Assembly (NCBI GenBank): GCA_038745585.1 | Contig: JBCDLH010000001.1 | Coordinates: 434,001 to 498,000 of the forward strand | From: HLUCCA09 sp038745585 | Lineage (GTDB): Bacteria > Pseudomonadota > Alphaproteobacteria > Rhodobacterales > Rhodobacteraceae | Length of the DNA: 64,000 bases | Reading direction: 5' to 3' | Shown: positions 36,063 to 45,543 of the stretch, in pieces | Layout: each line of letters opens with the position of its first letter | Numbering within the stretch: the stretch's first letter is position 1 | Program-made: the position numbers and the translations under genes | Notes under the pieces: generated by a model | What the model was told of the DNA's origin: nothing | Seen by the model: only the letters and a program-made list of their open reading frames with translations | Database searches by the model: none

Positions 36063-37658
36063 TTAGCTCGCCGTGCCGCTCTCGACCCAGATCTCGACGC
36101 GGCGGTTGATCGACCGACCTTGATCGTCGGTGTTGCACATCGCCGGCGCGGTTTCGCCATACCCGGTCGAGGAGAACGTGACATTCGTCAGCGCGTCACC
36201 GTACTCTGCCTGCAGCGAGCCGAGCACAGATGCGGCGCGATCCTTCGACAGAACGAGGTTCGACTCGTAAGGTCCGACATCGTCGGTGAAGCCCACGACC
36301 TTGACGCTGGTACCTTCTGGCAGCGTCTGGAGATAGTCGACGAGGCGGATCATGTCGATGCGCGCGCGCTCATCGAGCCGCGAAGAGCCGGTCCGGAAGC
36401 GGAAGGTTGTCGACAGACGGTCATGCGATTGCATGGACTTGAGCATCTCGGAGATGATCCCGCGCTCGAACGCGTCGACATTGGCATTCTGGAGCATTTG
36501 CGCGCGTGCGCTGTCGGACGACTGGCTTTGACGCTGGACGCCAAGGTTGATGAACCCGGCTTTCGTGATCACGCTGTCCGCCTCCGGGGACATCGCAAAC
36601 TCAATCAGGTCGCTCGCCCAATCGGATGCACCGTCATCGGTGTTGTAGAGGTAGATACGCCGATTGAGCGCGTATTCCTCGGTCTTTGCGGCAAAGACGT
36701 TTGGCGTCATTGGCATACCGCAATGGTTGACAACCGTGATCGGCTTCGCACCGCGCTGGAAGGCATAGCCGACATAACCGATGCCGCCCGGCTCGCTGTT
36801 GACGAACGCCGCAAGGTCGTTGTTGGACTGCGCGATGAAGGCCCCGCTCACAAGGTCGGCGCGGTCACCCAGGAAGACGCGGTCTTCAAAAACGGCGCGG
36901 GACCCGGTTTCGGCTTCGCGCGCGCCAACACGGATCGGCTCGTCGTTGCCGCCGAGCTCGGACCAATTCGTCACGCGACCTTCGTAGATGTCCCGCAACT
37001 GCTCTTTGTTGAGCGTGTCGAGCGGGTTCGATGGATGCAGGATCACGACCATCGACTCAACGGCAATGATGTGCTCCTGGCTCGGCGAGACCATATTGCC
37101 CGCGCCGGCGTCGCGCAAGGCGCGCGCTTCGTTTGGCGTTATGCGCCGCGCCGCCATGCCGACCTCGGCCGTGCCGTCGAGCAAGGCGTCGAACGCATCG
37201 CCAGAGACGGTCGAGCGGATCAGGAAGCTGCCGAGTTCGTCGCCAAAGCCGGCATCGCCGACAAAGCTTGCCACGACATCCGTCGCAGTCGACGTCGCCA
37301 CGACCGAAGATTCCGCGTCCATCGAACCGGCAAAGCCCGACATCAGCAGCGGCATCAGCGCCTCGCCCACCGTGTCGGAGCCGGCGATGGTCACGTCTGC
37401 CGTCACATCCTCAAAGGAGGGGCAAGCCGCACCTTCGCAGCGCACCCGTGCAGCAGAGATCCGCAACTCGCCCAGCGCGGTGCGAATGATGTAGTTGTCA
37501 TCGACGAAATCCACAAACTCGCCCGTCAGGTTCACCGTGCCGTCCGCCGACTTCAGCGAAACCTCATTGGCCAACGCACCGGTAGATGCCAGGCCGAGGG
37601 CTGCAATCATCACAATGCGGGAGAGCGCCGTGCCCCGCTTGAGTTTTCCAAAAGTCAT
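36063..37658 (-). CDS. PstS-like binding domain fused to OmpA peptidoglycan-binding domain
   Basis: A 531-residue paralogue of the gene at 30259. Signal peptide 1-31 (ALA-NE); the same short beta unit (SLKSADGTVNLTGEFVDF to CEGAACP); a better-preserved PstS-type domain (about 75-370) with TIAGSDTVGEALMPLL, ILHPSNPLDTL, GRVTNWSELGGNDEPI, and GTGSRAVFEDR-like REAETGSRAVFE; then an OmpA domain (about 410-531) with FRFRTGSSRLDERA, VVGFTDDVGPYESNLVLSKDRAASV and SINRRVEIWV. The ATG has a GGAGG RBS 6 bases upstream and gives a proper signal peptide. No Pst transporter genes are near. Confidence 0.9.
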   Translation of the reverse strand: MTFGKLKRGTALSRIVMIAALGLASTGALANEVSLKSADGTVNLTGEFVDFVDDNYIIRTALGELRISAARVRCEGAACPSFEDVTADVTIAGSDTVGEALMPLLMSGFAGSMDAESSVVATSTATDVVASFVGDAGFGDELGSFLIRSTVSGDAFDALLDGTAEVGMAARRITPNEARALRDAGAGNMVSPSQEHIIAVESMVVILHPSNPLDTLNKEQLRDIYEGRVTNWSELGGNDEPIRVGAREAETGSRAVFEDRVFLGDRADLVSGAFIAQSNNDLAAFVNSEPGGIGYVGYAFQRGAKPITVVNHCGMPMTPNVFAAKTEEYALNRRIYLYNTDDGASDWASDLIEFAMSPEADSVITKAGFINLGVQRQSQSSDSARAQMLQNANVDAFERGIISEMLKSMQSHDRLSTTFRFRTGSSRLDERARIDMIRLVDYLQTLPEGTSVKVVGFTDDVGPYESNLVLSKDRAASVLGSLQAEYGDALTNVTFSSTGYGETAPAMCNTDDQGRSINRRVEIWVESGTAS

Positions 37659-37857
37659 TGCGACCTCCGTTACGTCAGTTTCCTGCCGGAGGAGGGATGA
37701 AATGCGTCTGCTCGACTGACCTCCGGCGAACCAGGCGACGCCTCGGCTCGCGGGTAAAACACCAGCGCATTTGGCAATCAGTAAGACCGATTTAAGACAA
37801 ATGTTGCCGGTTTTGGGAACACCGACCGCCCGTGCCTTGAGACCGGGGAAACGAGGG

Positions 37858-38637
37858 CTAAGCGAGAAACATCTTGTGGAACGCACGACAGGCAGCCCCA
37901 AGATGGGGCGGCTCAATTGTCCACAGAAGCGCACCTGACTTCTCGATTACCGCACCAATGAAAAAGGCACGACCCGATTGATGTCCGATTATCGACAATT
38001 TCGGCGAGACTTTTGCCCAATCGCTCGGGAATTCGAGCGCTTCGGCCACGGATTCAAGGCGCGCGACCTCCGGGGCCGGGCCGGTGCGGATCGGGTCCTT
38101 GTCGGTTGGAACCTCCAGCCACGAAGATGGGGCGGGCTGAAGCACGGCGCGGAACCGGTCGAATTGTGACGGCGGGACGACAGGGTAGGTCACGCCCACC
38201 AGCGCCGCCAGCCGTTCGACACCGAGGCCCGCGCCAGGCGGGGCGGCAAAGGGCGCGCCGGTTTCGGAGGCAACCTCGACCGGGTCGGTCAGTAGGTCGA
38301 TCTGCATCAACAGCGACAGAAACGCCCGCTGGACCGGGTCTGGCGTCGGCGACAGCGGCTTGCCAACGAGCTGCGCGGCCACGCTGGGCATCAAGAGCCC
38401 TTGGACATCGCGCAACGCGAGCACGCGATGCCCCGAGACGACAAGGGTCAGAGACCCGCTCTCGCCGAAGTGGAAGGTGAGATCCTGGGCCAGAACGGTC
38501 TCGCCGATCTCAGTCAGAACCGCCTGCACGGGCGAGGGCAAGCCGTTCTCCGAGATCACCCGACCGTTCACACCAAAGCGTGCCGTTGCTTCTGACAGCG
38601 CGCCAAGCTTGCGCAAAAGGTCGTCTGGCCCGGTCAT
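37858..38637 (-). CDS. Unknown 259-residue cytoplasmic protein of the GTPase/PilJ cluster
   Basis: I do not recognise a family. The protein begins MTGPDDLLRKLGALSEATARFGVNG, has no signal peptide or membrane segment, is rich in Val, Leu and Pro, and ends HLGAACRAFHKMFLA. The middle (about 110-140) has a Pro/Gly-rich loop. Its ATG overlaps the stop of the Roadblock-like gene (ATGA), so the two proteins are made together and probably interact. It is followed by 199 bp holding the start region of the PBP-OmpA gene. Confidence 0.7.
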   Translation of the reverse strand: MTGPDDLLRKLGALSEATARFGVNGRVISENGLPSPVQAVLTEIGETVLAQDLTFHFGESGSLTLVVSGHRVLALRDVQGLLMPSVAAQLVGKPLSPTPDPVQRAFLSLLMQIDLLTDPVEVASETGAPFAAPPGAGLGVERLAALVGVTYPVVPPSQFDRFRAVLQPAPSSWLEVPTDKDPIRTGPAPEVARLESVAEALEFPSDWAKVSPKLSIIGHQSGRAFFIGAVIEKSGALLWTIEPPHLGAACRAFHKMFLA

Positions 38638-38999
38638 ACACCGCCCTCTTGCGCGAGCGCATCGAGAACGGCCCGCGCTCGTAAGAGATACCCGTCGAGA
38701 TCCGTCTCGGGCGCGCAAATGGCGCAGAGCGCATCGTCCCGGCGCACTGGGTCTCGCAGCGCGACCTCTAGGCTTCCGTTCTGGCTGCGCAAGACGGTGT
38801 CGGCGGCGTGCTCGCCTGCCCGTTCAGCGGCAGCAAACATGGCGACTGCACTGCTGCACATTCCGTCAAGCGTATCGCGACGCGCGGTCGAGGCGCTGCT
38901 CGAAACCAGCACGATCCGCGCTTCCAGATCCGCGAAAGCGATGATGGAACACCCCGGAAAGGCGGCGCGCAATGCTCCCAGTTCATCCTCTACACCCAT
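38634..38999 (-). CDS. Roadblock/LC7-like small protein
   Basis: A 121-residue protein starting MGVEDELGALRAAFPGCSIIAFADLEARIVLVSSS, which follows the helix-strand-strand opening of Roadblock/LC7 domains (MglB-like), then a helix (DGMCSSAVAMFAAAERA) and further strands. Roadblock proteins often regulate small GTPases, and three GTPase genes lie just upstream on the same strand, which supports the call. The similarity is by eye and weak. The long N-terminal open frame upstream (to 39155) lacks a plausible start context. Its stop overlaps the next gene. Confidence 0.55.
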   Translation of the reverse strand: MGVEDELGALRAAFPGCSIIAFADLEARIVLVSSSASTARRDTLDGMCSSAVAMFAAAERAGEHAADTVLRSQNGSLEVALRDPVRRDDALCAICAPETDLDGYLLRARAVLDALAQEGGV

Positions 39000-39184
39000 G
39001 CGGGGTGCATGCCTGATTTCATCGGGATTGAGAAGAGGGGAAGCGGTGAGCCGCCAAGGGTTTGCCGCGGAGCGGCGGCGCCGTAACAGCTGCAAAACAC
39101 CGCATGTGGTGCGCTGCCGAGCATGCGCCTGCGCGTGCCAAAGGGCCCGATGCACCGCGCGTCCGCCGGGCGCCGGATCGGTGT

Positions 39185-40156
39185 CTAGAGCACCCGCTCC
39201 GCATGTGCGGTGTAGAGCCGAACGATCTCATTCACGGCCTCTGCCCGCGTGGCCAGCGCGCGGATGACCGACGTGACGTCCCTTGGGGCTGCGCTGCCCC
39301 GGGTGATCTCGGCGAGGCGTTCCGAGAGCGTCGACATCTCTTCGCGGAGGTCCGAAAGCTGTCGTGCGATCTCATGCGTCGGGGCGGGCGGGATGCCGAG
39401 CGCCGGCAGACCGATGTGCAGGGCTTCGGCGCCGAGTGTTGCTTGCGAGAGGGCCGCCTTCAATGCCTCGACCGTCTCAGCGCTCTGTGGCGCGAGGGCC
39501 AGACGACAGGCATAGGTCGCGATCTCCTGCGCGAGCAGCGCCTGGCGCCCGGCAATGTCGATCAGATGCACATCGGCCTGCAAGAGCTCGAAGGGGTTCG
39601 CGTATTGACCTGCAACTTCGGCAAAAAGTGCGCCCGAGGTTCTGTGCAGGAGACCCTCAAATCGTAGGACGCGGGCGAACGCCTCGCTGTCCGGCCCTGC
39701 CGCGATGAGCGCGCTCACCTCCTCGCGCATCAACGTCCAGATAGCGCGCATATCATGGAGCTTGCGGAGGGTGCTGCTGCGCTGCTCCGCGCCAGCGATG
39801 CCCATCGCCGGATTGCCAAACTCCAGAGCATTGAGAACATGTGCAAATTCGCGGCGCGCCTGGATCAGCGCCGCGCGACCGGCCTCTGGGTCGATCCCGG
39901 CATGGAGCGCACAGGCGGCAGCTTGAAGCTCTTGCGAGAGCGTGCGCAGGCGATCCGCGGCCGCCAAACGATCCGCAGCGCCAACATCGGGCGGCGCAAG
40001 CATTGGCGAGACTGGGGCCGGGCGGCTCGCGGCTTGCCAATTGGGCTCTGCAGTGGCCTCAGGCGCGGTCAAACCGGCGAGGCTGGCACCGAGGATTATG
40101 GCCAGATTGAGGAGAGGGCGCGCCAAACGGGCAAACTGAAGACCGAACATGGCCAC
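39185..40156 (-). CDS. Periplasmic PilJ-domain protein, divergent
   Basis: A 323-residue exported protein (hydrophobic signal segment about 10-36, ATA-EP). A Pro-rich linker is followed by two PilJ-like units: AADRLRTLSQELQAAACALHAG and DIAGRQALLAQEIATYACRL. The S-G-x-x-R-M-L motif has drifted (DRLRTL, GRQALL), but the following Cys in each unit is kept. The overall length and plan match the 35043 gene. It lies 227 bp downstream of the GTPase pair and 185 bp upstream of the Roadblock-like gene, all on the minus strand. Confidence 0.72.
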   Translation of the reverse strand: MAMFGLQFARLARPLLNLAIILGASLAGLTAPEATAEPNWQAASRPAPVSPMLAPPDVGAADRLAAADRLRTLSQELQAAACALHAGIDPEAGRAALIQARREFAHVLNALEFGNPAMGIAGAEQRSSTLRKLHDMRAIWTLMREEVSALIAAGPDSEAFARVLRFEGLLHRTSGALFAEVAGQYANPFELLQADVHLIDIAGRQALLAQEIATYACRLALAPQSAETVEALKAALSQATLGAEALHIGLPALGIPPAPTHEIARQLSDLREEMSTLSERLAEITRGSAAPRDVTSVIRALATRAEAVNEIVRLYTAHAERVL

Positions 40157-40383
40157 AGTTTAGCCGCAATCGCCAAAGGTGCAATTGCGCTGGTCGCGCC
40201 GGGCGGCCTTGTTTGCTCGTTGGAAACGATGCGCCGGAAAGATGCGTATTGAGCATCAGCGCGACATTAATCCGATCACATTAGGGCGCCGCGCCCGCGA
40301 GCGGACCTCAAGCACGCGCTTCTTGAGACGCGACCTTGCGAAAGGCGCGACCGCGCCCGCCCGCGTCCTGGTGCGGCGAAGCG

Positions 40384-41736
40384 TTAGCCCCGGTCGAGGA
40401 CGTCGCGCAGCGCGTCAGGCGAGGCGGTCGCCTTCGACATCTCTTCTTTCAGCGCATCCATCCGCATTGCGCCGACCGAGGCGCCATCGCCACTCGGACG
40501 CTCCGTGCGGCGTGCGCCGCTCGGCTGAACACGGCGCGGCACGACCGAGGGCGAGTCCATCGCCGCGTCGGGCTTGTTGATCCGTTTCGCAAGCAGCGAA
40601 ATCGTCGGCTTCGTCTTGGGTGCTTCGGACATGGCATCCTCCATAGGCATCTCGTCGGCCGAAGGGGCCGGCGACGGCGCCTCCCCGACCGGGCTTGCAC
40701 GTTCTGGTGCAGGTTTGCGGCGGAGCGGACGCTGCGGCTCTTCGGGCGGCATGTCCGGCGTTAACTCCGGCTCGTGGCGGACCCGGAGTGAGGGTGCCTC
40801 GGGTTGCAGGGTCGGCGCCGGGGCGTGCTCCGGCTTGGGTTTCGGCGTGGGCACTGCCTCGGGTTGCGGCGCCGGCTCGGCGTAGGTCTGCCGCACCGGT
40901 TGCGCGGCCACTGGCGGGGCGCTGTAGGGCGCCGGCTCGTTGTCCGAGAACACCATCTCGGCAAATCCGTCGTCGGGTGCGAGCGCATAATCCCCAACCT
41001 CGTCCTGGGCTGGGCGCGCCTCGAGCTTTGGCGCGCGGTCCGGCAGCGTCCCATTCTCGAGCTCGATCTGCAGTTTGGCAATGAGCTCAATCAGATGCGC
41101 CGTAAAGGGCTCGGCACCGCTTGCATCCCACGCCTGTGGGTCGTCGCCGCCTGCGAGCGCTTGGGTCAGCGAAATCGGGAAAATCCCGGCAAAGTGGCCT
41201 TTCGTCTCGTGCCGAATGCGGGCGAGGACGCGTCCTCGGTCGCGCTTGCTGATGATCGTGTCGAAGCGGGTGATGAGCAGGAGGCTGCGCGCCTGCACAT
41301 CCCCTGGGATCGAGCGCCAGACCTCGGCCTCGGACTGTCGCCACGCCTGATTGGCATGGGTGCACCAGAGGACCGCGTCGAGCTCAGGCACCAGCCGCTC
41401 CCAGACCTCGGTCGGCATGTTGGGGTCGGAGATGCCTGGAAAGTCGATCAGGTCGAACATGTCGAGGGCGTCCGACTGGGCATAAAGCCTTATCGAGCGC
41501 GTGCCGTCGATCGGCACCGATTGCAGATCGTCGAGCGCGAGCGCCTCGCGCGATCCGTCCAGGAGTTCGCGTTCGAGCGCAGGCGCGCCCGCGGTAATCC
41601 ACACAGGCGAGAGGCGCGTGGCCGTCACGCGTTCGGTCAGCGGGCGGGCGCCGAGAAGGAGGTTGCATAGCGTGCTCTTGCCCGCGCTGAACTCTCCCAT
41701 AACGCCCAGGCGCAATTTGCGGATGCCGTCGCTCAT
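40384..41736 (-). CDS. Dynamin-like GTPase, short partner
   Basis: A 450-residue protein with a GTPase domain in the first 220 residues: G1 GEFSAGKST (14-22), G3 DFPG (97-100) and G4 TRFD (155-158). The G1 form GxFSAGKST is typical of bacterial dynamin-like proteins. After about residue 225 it turns into a long Pro/Glu/Ala-rich low-complexity region ending in a short helix, with no dynamin stalk. It overlaps the longer GTPase gene by four bases (ATGA), so the two are likely made as a pair, as known for other bacterial dynamin pairs. Confidence 0.85.
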   Translation of the reverse strand: MSDGIRKLRLGVMGEFSAGKSTLCNLLLGARPLTERVTATRLSPVWITAGAPALERELLDGSREALALDDLQSVPIDGTRSIRLYAQSDALDMFDLIDFPGISDPNMPTEVWERLVPELDAVLWCTHANQAWRQSEAEVWRSIPGDVQARSLLLITRFDTIISKRDRGRVLARIRHETKGHFAGIFPISLTQALAGGDDPQAWDASGAEPFTAHLIELIAKLQIELENGTLPDRAPKLEARPAQDEVGDYALAPDDGFAEMVFSDNEPAPYSAPPVAAQPVRQTYAEPAPQPEAVPTPKPKPEHAPAPTLQPEAPSLRVRHEPELTPDMPPEEPQRPLRRKPAPERASPVGEAPSPAPSADEMPMEDAMSEAPKTKPTISLLAKRINKPDAAMDSPSVVPRRVQPSGARRTERPSGDGASVGAMRMDALKEEMSKATASPDALRDVLDRG

Positions 41737-43808
41737 GCCGCTTTCTCCTCGATGCTCAGGAAGTCGTCGATCAGCGAGCGCAGCATGGCCATCCGATCCT
41801 GCGCCTCGGTGATGCCGAAGGCGCTCATCATATCTTCCTCGGTGCGTTCGCTGCTGTCGCAGACCTCGAGGATCTGCGCGGTTTGACTATGAAGGAAGCT
41901 GTCGAGCGTCTCCGTCGCGGCGCGGCGGATCGTCATGACATGGCTCTCGTGGAGCTGTTCGAGAAGCGGCGCGGTCTCGGCTTCCAAAAGGCTCCGGTAA
42001 TGCGCGGCGCGGCTCTCTGCGCCACGCCGGCGATTCCACAGGCTCTTCCACCAGGAAGTCGAAAGATCGAGCGCAATGGTCGCCCCTAGGGTGACGGGCG
42101 GCGGAACCTTGGGAACGTCCGGCGGGGCGATCTGAAAGCCCTCCGCAGTGACCTGAAAGACATGCTGATAGGTCTGGGCAAACTCACCCGCCGCCGTCTT
42201 GAAGACCGCGTCACAGGCTTGCGTATAGTTCTTCGAGAGGACCAGAAAGCTCGACCGCAAAAGCATGCGGAGACCGTCAGCACTGTAGTTCCAGACCGCC
42301 TCTTCACCGTGACGGTCGAGGTGTTCCAGCAGTGTCTCCAACGCCCGGTCGAGGAACCGCATGCGGATCCGTTCGACGCGCTGGGCAAAGTCTGCCTCCA
42401 AAATGTCGAGCTTGGCCGAGAGATCGCTCCGGGCTTGGCTTTCCATGACTTCAAGCCGGTGGGCAAGGGCGGCGCGGTCAATCGGCGGCGCGTCTTTGCC
42501 GTTGAGCTTGATCGAGACAAGCGATGTCGAGACCAAAAGGCCCTTCGCGATGTTCTGGCCCTGATCGCGCACCGATTTCAGCGTCGCCGCGGCGGCATCT
42601 TTGGCGATGCGCTCGCCGATGGCATGGAAGAGTTCCGGCACGCCCGAAAGCATCCAGGCCAGATCGTCGACCCCCATACGCTGGGGATGCGCGCCGAGCT
42701 TGCGGGCGGCCAAGTCTTCGAGCCGGGCAATCTGTGCGTCGTCCATGCTCTCGGCTTTGCCCTGCAACGCCATGTTGGCCCAAATCGCGCTGCCAAAGAC
42801 GATCTCGGCATCGGCCGGGCCCTTATGCTCGGCAAGCGTGGCGCGGATGCTGTCGCGGATCTCACTGATCTGCTGCTCGGGGTCGGGCAGCTCGTCGATC
42901 CGGTTAACGAAGATCACAAGGTCGCGCGACTTGACGTTGGCGATCATCCGGATCATCGCGAGATCGGCCGTCGTCAGCGCCTGGTGCGCCGAGAGGACGA
43001 CGACGCAGAGCCGGCTGGAGCGCAGAGCATTGATGGTGATCTGCTCGCGCATCAAAAAGGTGTCGTTCACGCCGGGCGTGTCGCGCAGGCAAAGCGAGCC
43101 TGGCAAGTGGTCGACATCGAGGTAGATGTCGGCGGACTTTGTGATGTCGGCAAAGCGGCCCTGGCCGGAGACGGCGTGCTCTTCCATTGCCGGGTCATCG
43201 CCCATGCACACATAGCTTTGGATCAGGTCTTCGGTGACCGTGTCAAACTCGTGCTTTTGGCCGAGCAGAAGCTCAAACTTGCGCCCGAGCCGCGCGCGCG
43301 TCTTCTCGCGCATCTCTGTGATCTGCGCGTGGACGCGCTGCAGCTCTTCGTCGGCATCGGCGTTGCGCGCAAGCTCGCCCAACCGCCCGCCGCCTTGCAC
43401 AAGGTTGTCCCACTCTTCGCGCCGGAAGAGTTGAAACGCCGCCTTCGGTGCGGTCTCGGCGCGCGGCGTGTTGAGGTGCAGCGACGTGACGACCGATGTC
43501 CACGGGTTCACATCGGCGGGCAAGAAGTCTGGCCGTCCGATCATCGCGTTCACGAGCGACGTCTTGCCAGCCTTGACCTGGCCGATCATCGTCACGCTCG
43601 GCTCGAGTTGGGTCAGTTGGAGCTGGAGCTTGCGCAGCGCCTTTGCCGGCTGCGGATCACACATGGTGCTGAGGTCGATCAGCAGATCCTGTAGCTCTTC
43701 AACTTCTTCGGCGATTTGGGCAAATGGCTCGAACCCGGTCCTGTGCGGTGCCCCGCTGACCTCGGAAACGGCGCCGCCAGCCCCATCTGCGGCAAAGGCC
43801 AAATTCAT
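41733..43808 (-). CDS. Dynamin-family GTPase, long partner
   Basis: A 691-residue dynamin-like protein. GTPase motifs: G1 GQVKAGKTSL (76-85), a switch Thr in PWTSVVT, G3 DTPGVND (243-249) and G4 NRID (302-305). A helical region with charged heptads follows (about 380-500), then a central region with WKSLWNRRRG that could be a paddle or membrane-binding element, and a C-terminal helical bundle. The ATG at MNLAFAADG has a GGAGGG RBS 9 bases upstream. Dynamin-like proteins remodel or bridge membranes; the membrane target here is unknown. Confidence 0.9.
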   Translation of the reverse strand: MNLAFAADGAGGAVSEVSGAPHRTGFEPFAQIAEEVEELQDLLIDLSTMCDPQPAKALRKLQLQLTQLEPSVTMIGQVKAGKTSLVNAMIGRPDFLPADVNPWTSVVTSLHLNTPRAETAPKAAFQLFRREEWDNLVQGGGRLGELARNADADEELQRVHAQITEMREKTRARLGRKFELLLGQKHEFDTVTEDLIQSYVCMGDDPAMEEHAVSGQGRFADITKSADIYLDVDHLPGSLCLRDTPGVNDTFLMREQITINALRSSRLCVVVLSAHQALTTADLAMIRMIANVKSRDLVIFVNRIDELPDPEQQISEIRDSIRATLAEHKGPADAEIVFGSAIWANMALQGKAESMDDAQIARLEDLAARKLGAHPQRMGVDDLAWMLSGVPELFHAIGERIAKDAAAATLKSVRDQGQNIAKGLLVSTSLVSIKLNGKDAPPIDRAALAHRLEVMESQARSDLSAKLDILEADFAQRVERIRMRFLDRALETLLEHLDRHGEEAVWNYSADGLRMLLRSSFLVLSKNYTQACDAVFKTAAGEFAQTYQHVFQVTAEGFQIAPPDVPKVPPPVTLGATIALDLSTSWWKSLWNRRRGAESRAAHYRSLLEAETAPLLEQLHESHVMTIRRAATETLDSFLHSQTAQILEVCDSSERTEEDMMSAFGITEAQDRMAMLRSLIDDFLSIEEKAA

Positions 43809-43955
43809 TTCGATCCCTCCTGACGCCCGCACCTTGCGGCCGCCGCCTGCGGGGTTTGGGCCTCTGCTCCTAGCCCACCCCGCGATTGTTTACGTTTTGC
43901 TAACCAATAGTTCCTCGCATTTTGTGGCAGGATCGTGGTCAAGCGGTGGGAATGC

Positions 43956-45542
43956 TCAGGCAGCGGCCGCGACCTCCTGCAAGCGCCTTTGCGCCTGCAG
44001 GAGAAGGCAGACGGCGTCGCCTGTCGCGGTGTCGGTGCGCTCCATTTCCATCAATTGGACGAGATCGAGGATGTCATGCGCCATCTCGCGCGCCGGCGCG
44101 ATCAAGGGCTCATCCTCGCCAAAGGGGTCGCTCAGGTAGCTGACCAGCCACTCGGCATCGCCCAGCACATCCGACATGATCTGCTCGGACGCAGCCCTCG
44201 GATTGGTCCGAGCGATTCTCGCCCAGGTCCGGCCGCGCCCGGTCAGGTAGTGGATCGCGCCGCTGACCGTCTCCAGCCCCTCGGCCGAAAGCGTCTGCGC
44301 TGTGGGGGCGGCCTCGCGCGGTTGGGCCGCAGGTGCCGCCGCCGCGATCGGGCTCGGTTCAGGTACTGGTGCGGGGCGGATCTCTTCTGTCGATGTCTCC
44401 GGCTCCGCAGCGCGCGTCGACGGCGCCGGACGAAAGGAGATCTTGCGCTCTTCGGCGGCGGCATAGGCCGGGCGCATCGTCGGCGCGGGCGTCGCCATCG
44501 GCGCGGGCGCGCCGGTTTGCGCGCGATGCGCGGTGATCCCATGCCGCGGCGCTTCGCTCGCCGAGGCGTGCACGGCGGCGGGTCGCGGTGTCGGTGCGGC
44601 GGCTTGCGTGACCGGGTCAATGGAGGCTGGCTCAACCGGGGTTTGCCCGGCCTGCGGAACGGCTTCGCTGGCTGGCTGCGCGGTCTGCCGCCCAATCGGT
44701 GCGCCGGCGGCAACAGCGCGCGCGGCATTCAGAACGGCAGCATCGAGCAGGCTCTCGGCCGCGTTCCGCACGCGCGCATAGCCCGCATCGACCTTTTCGA
44801 TAACTGCGGCGGTCAGCGCCTCTGCACCGCTCACGCGAAGGACCTCGCCGACCGACGCGCCGCCTTGCTTGAGCGCATTGGACGCGCTGCGGGCATCAAT
44901 CGGCCGAACGATCCGAGAGGTGCCAACAGCGCGCGCAGTGACGTCTTCGAGCCGTGCAGCGATCGCGCTGGGCCCGCCCAAACGGTCGGCCCGCGTCAGT
45001 GCGACAAGGGCGTGCTTGCGCAACCCCGGTGGCAAGCTTGCAAGCAAACGCTGCTCGGTTTCGCTCATCGCGGAGGTGCACCAGACAATCAGATCGCAGC
45101 GCGATGCGGCCCAGGACAGAGCGCGTGCCTGCGTGGCCTCGTCCCCGTCTAGGACGACTTCGAGCAGCGCGATTTTGCGCAGCATCGGCAGGTCGCGCTG
45201 CATCGAGATGAAGATCGGGTTGCCCTGGGTCAGCTCTGCGGCCGTCGCCGCGCCGAGCGTTCGCGTCGACCGGTCCGGATAGGTGCAGGTCGTGACCGGG
45301 GGCAGGCCCCAGGCGATCTGCGCCGTTGGCAAAGGGACGCCCTCGGGCAGGATGTAGGCGCCAGCGAGGAGGTTGAAGACGCTGGTCTTGCCTGTGCCGC
45401 GCGGCCCCATGACGGCGACGCGCACCGGCGAGACAAGCCGCGACAGGAGCGCTTCGGCCCGCGTGGCCTGCTCGGGGTCGAGCCGGTCGGCCTGCAGCGC
45501 CTGGCGTAGACGGTCTTCGACGGCGGAGAAGTCGGACAGCAT
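43956..45542 (-). CDS. P-loop GTPase-like protein with proline-rich linker
   Basis: A 528-residue protein. The N-terminal half is a Ras/dynamin-like fold with G1 GPRGTGKTS (46-54) and G4-like TRAD, but no clear DxxG switch II motif; the region where it should be reads LEVVLDGDEATQ. The segment CDLIVWCTSAMSETEQRLLASLP parallels the dynamin gene at 40384, so they share ancestry. An Ala/Pro-rich linker (about 290-430) precedes a C-terminal helical domain (about 430-528). It starts 1 bp after the PP2C stop and is 147 bp upstream of the long dynamin. Confidence 0.8.
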   Translation of the reverse strand: MLSDFSAVEDRLRQALQADRLDPEQATRAEALLSRLVSPVRVAVMGPRGTGKTSVFNLLAGAYILPEGVPLPTAQIAWGLPPVTTCTYPDRSTRTLGAATAAELTQGNPIFISMQRDLPMLRKIALLEVVLDGDEATQARALSWAASRCDLIVWCTSAMSETEQRLLASLPPGLRKHALVALTRADRLGGPSAIAARLEDVTARAVGTSRIVRPIDARSASNALKQGGASVGEVLRVSGAEALTAAVIEKVDAGYARVRNAAESLLDAAVLNAARAVAAGAPIGRQTAQPASEAVPQAGQTPVEPASIDPVTQAAAPTPRPAAVHASASEAPRHGITAHRAQTGAPAPMATPAPTMRPAYAAAEERKISFRPAPSTRAAEPETSTEEIRPAPVPEPSPIAAAAPAAQPREAAPTAQTLSAEGLETVSGAIHYLTGRGRTWARIARTNPRAASEQIMSDVLGDAEWLVSYLSDPFGEDEPLIAPAREMAHDILDLVQLMEMERTDTATGDAVCLLLQAQRRLQEVAAAA

Positions 45543-45543
45543 G

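Noticed and set aside
36063..37658. Phosphate ABC transporter PstS
   Set aside because: The PstS-like domain is fused to an OmpA domain and there are no pstCAB or phoU genes nearby, so a transport role is unlikely.
36120..37700. 526-codon open frame antisense to the PBP-OmpA gene
   Set aside because: Arg/His/Gly-rich shadow frame; the minus strand has a clear signal peptide, binding domain and OmpA motifs.
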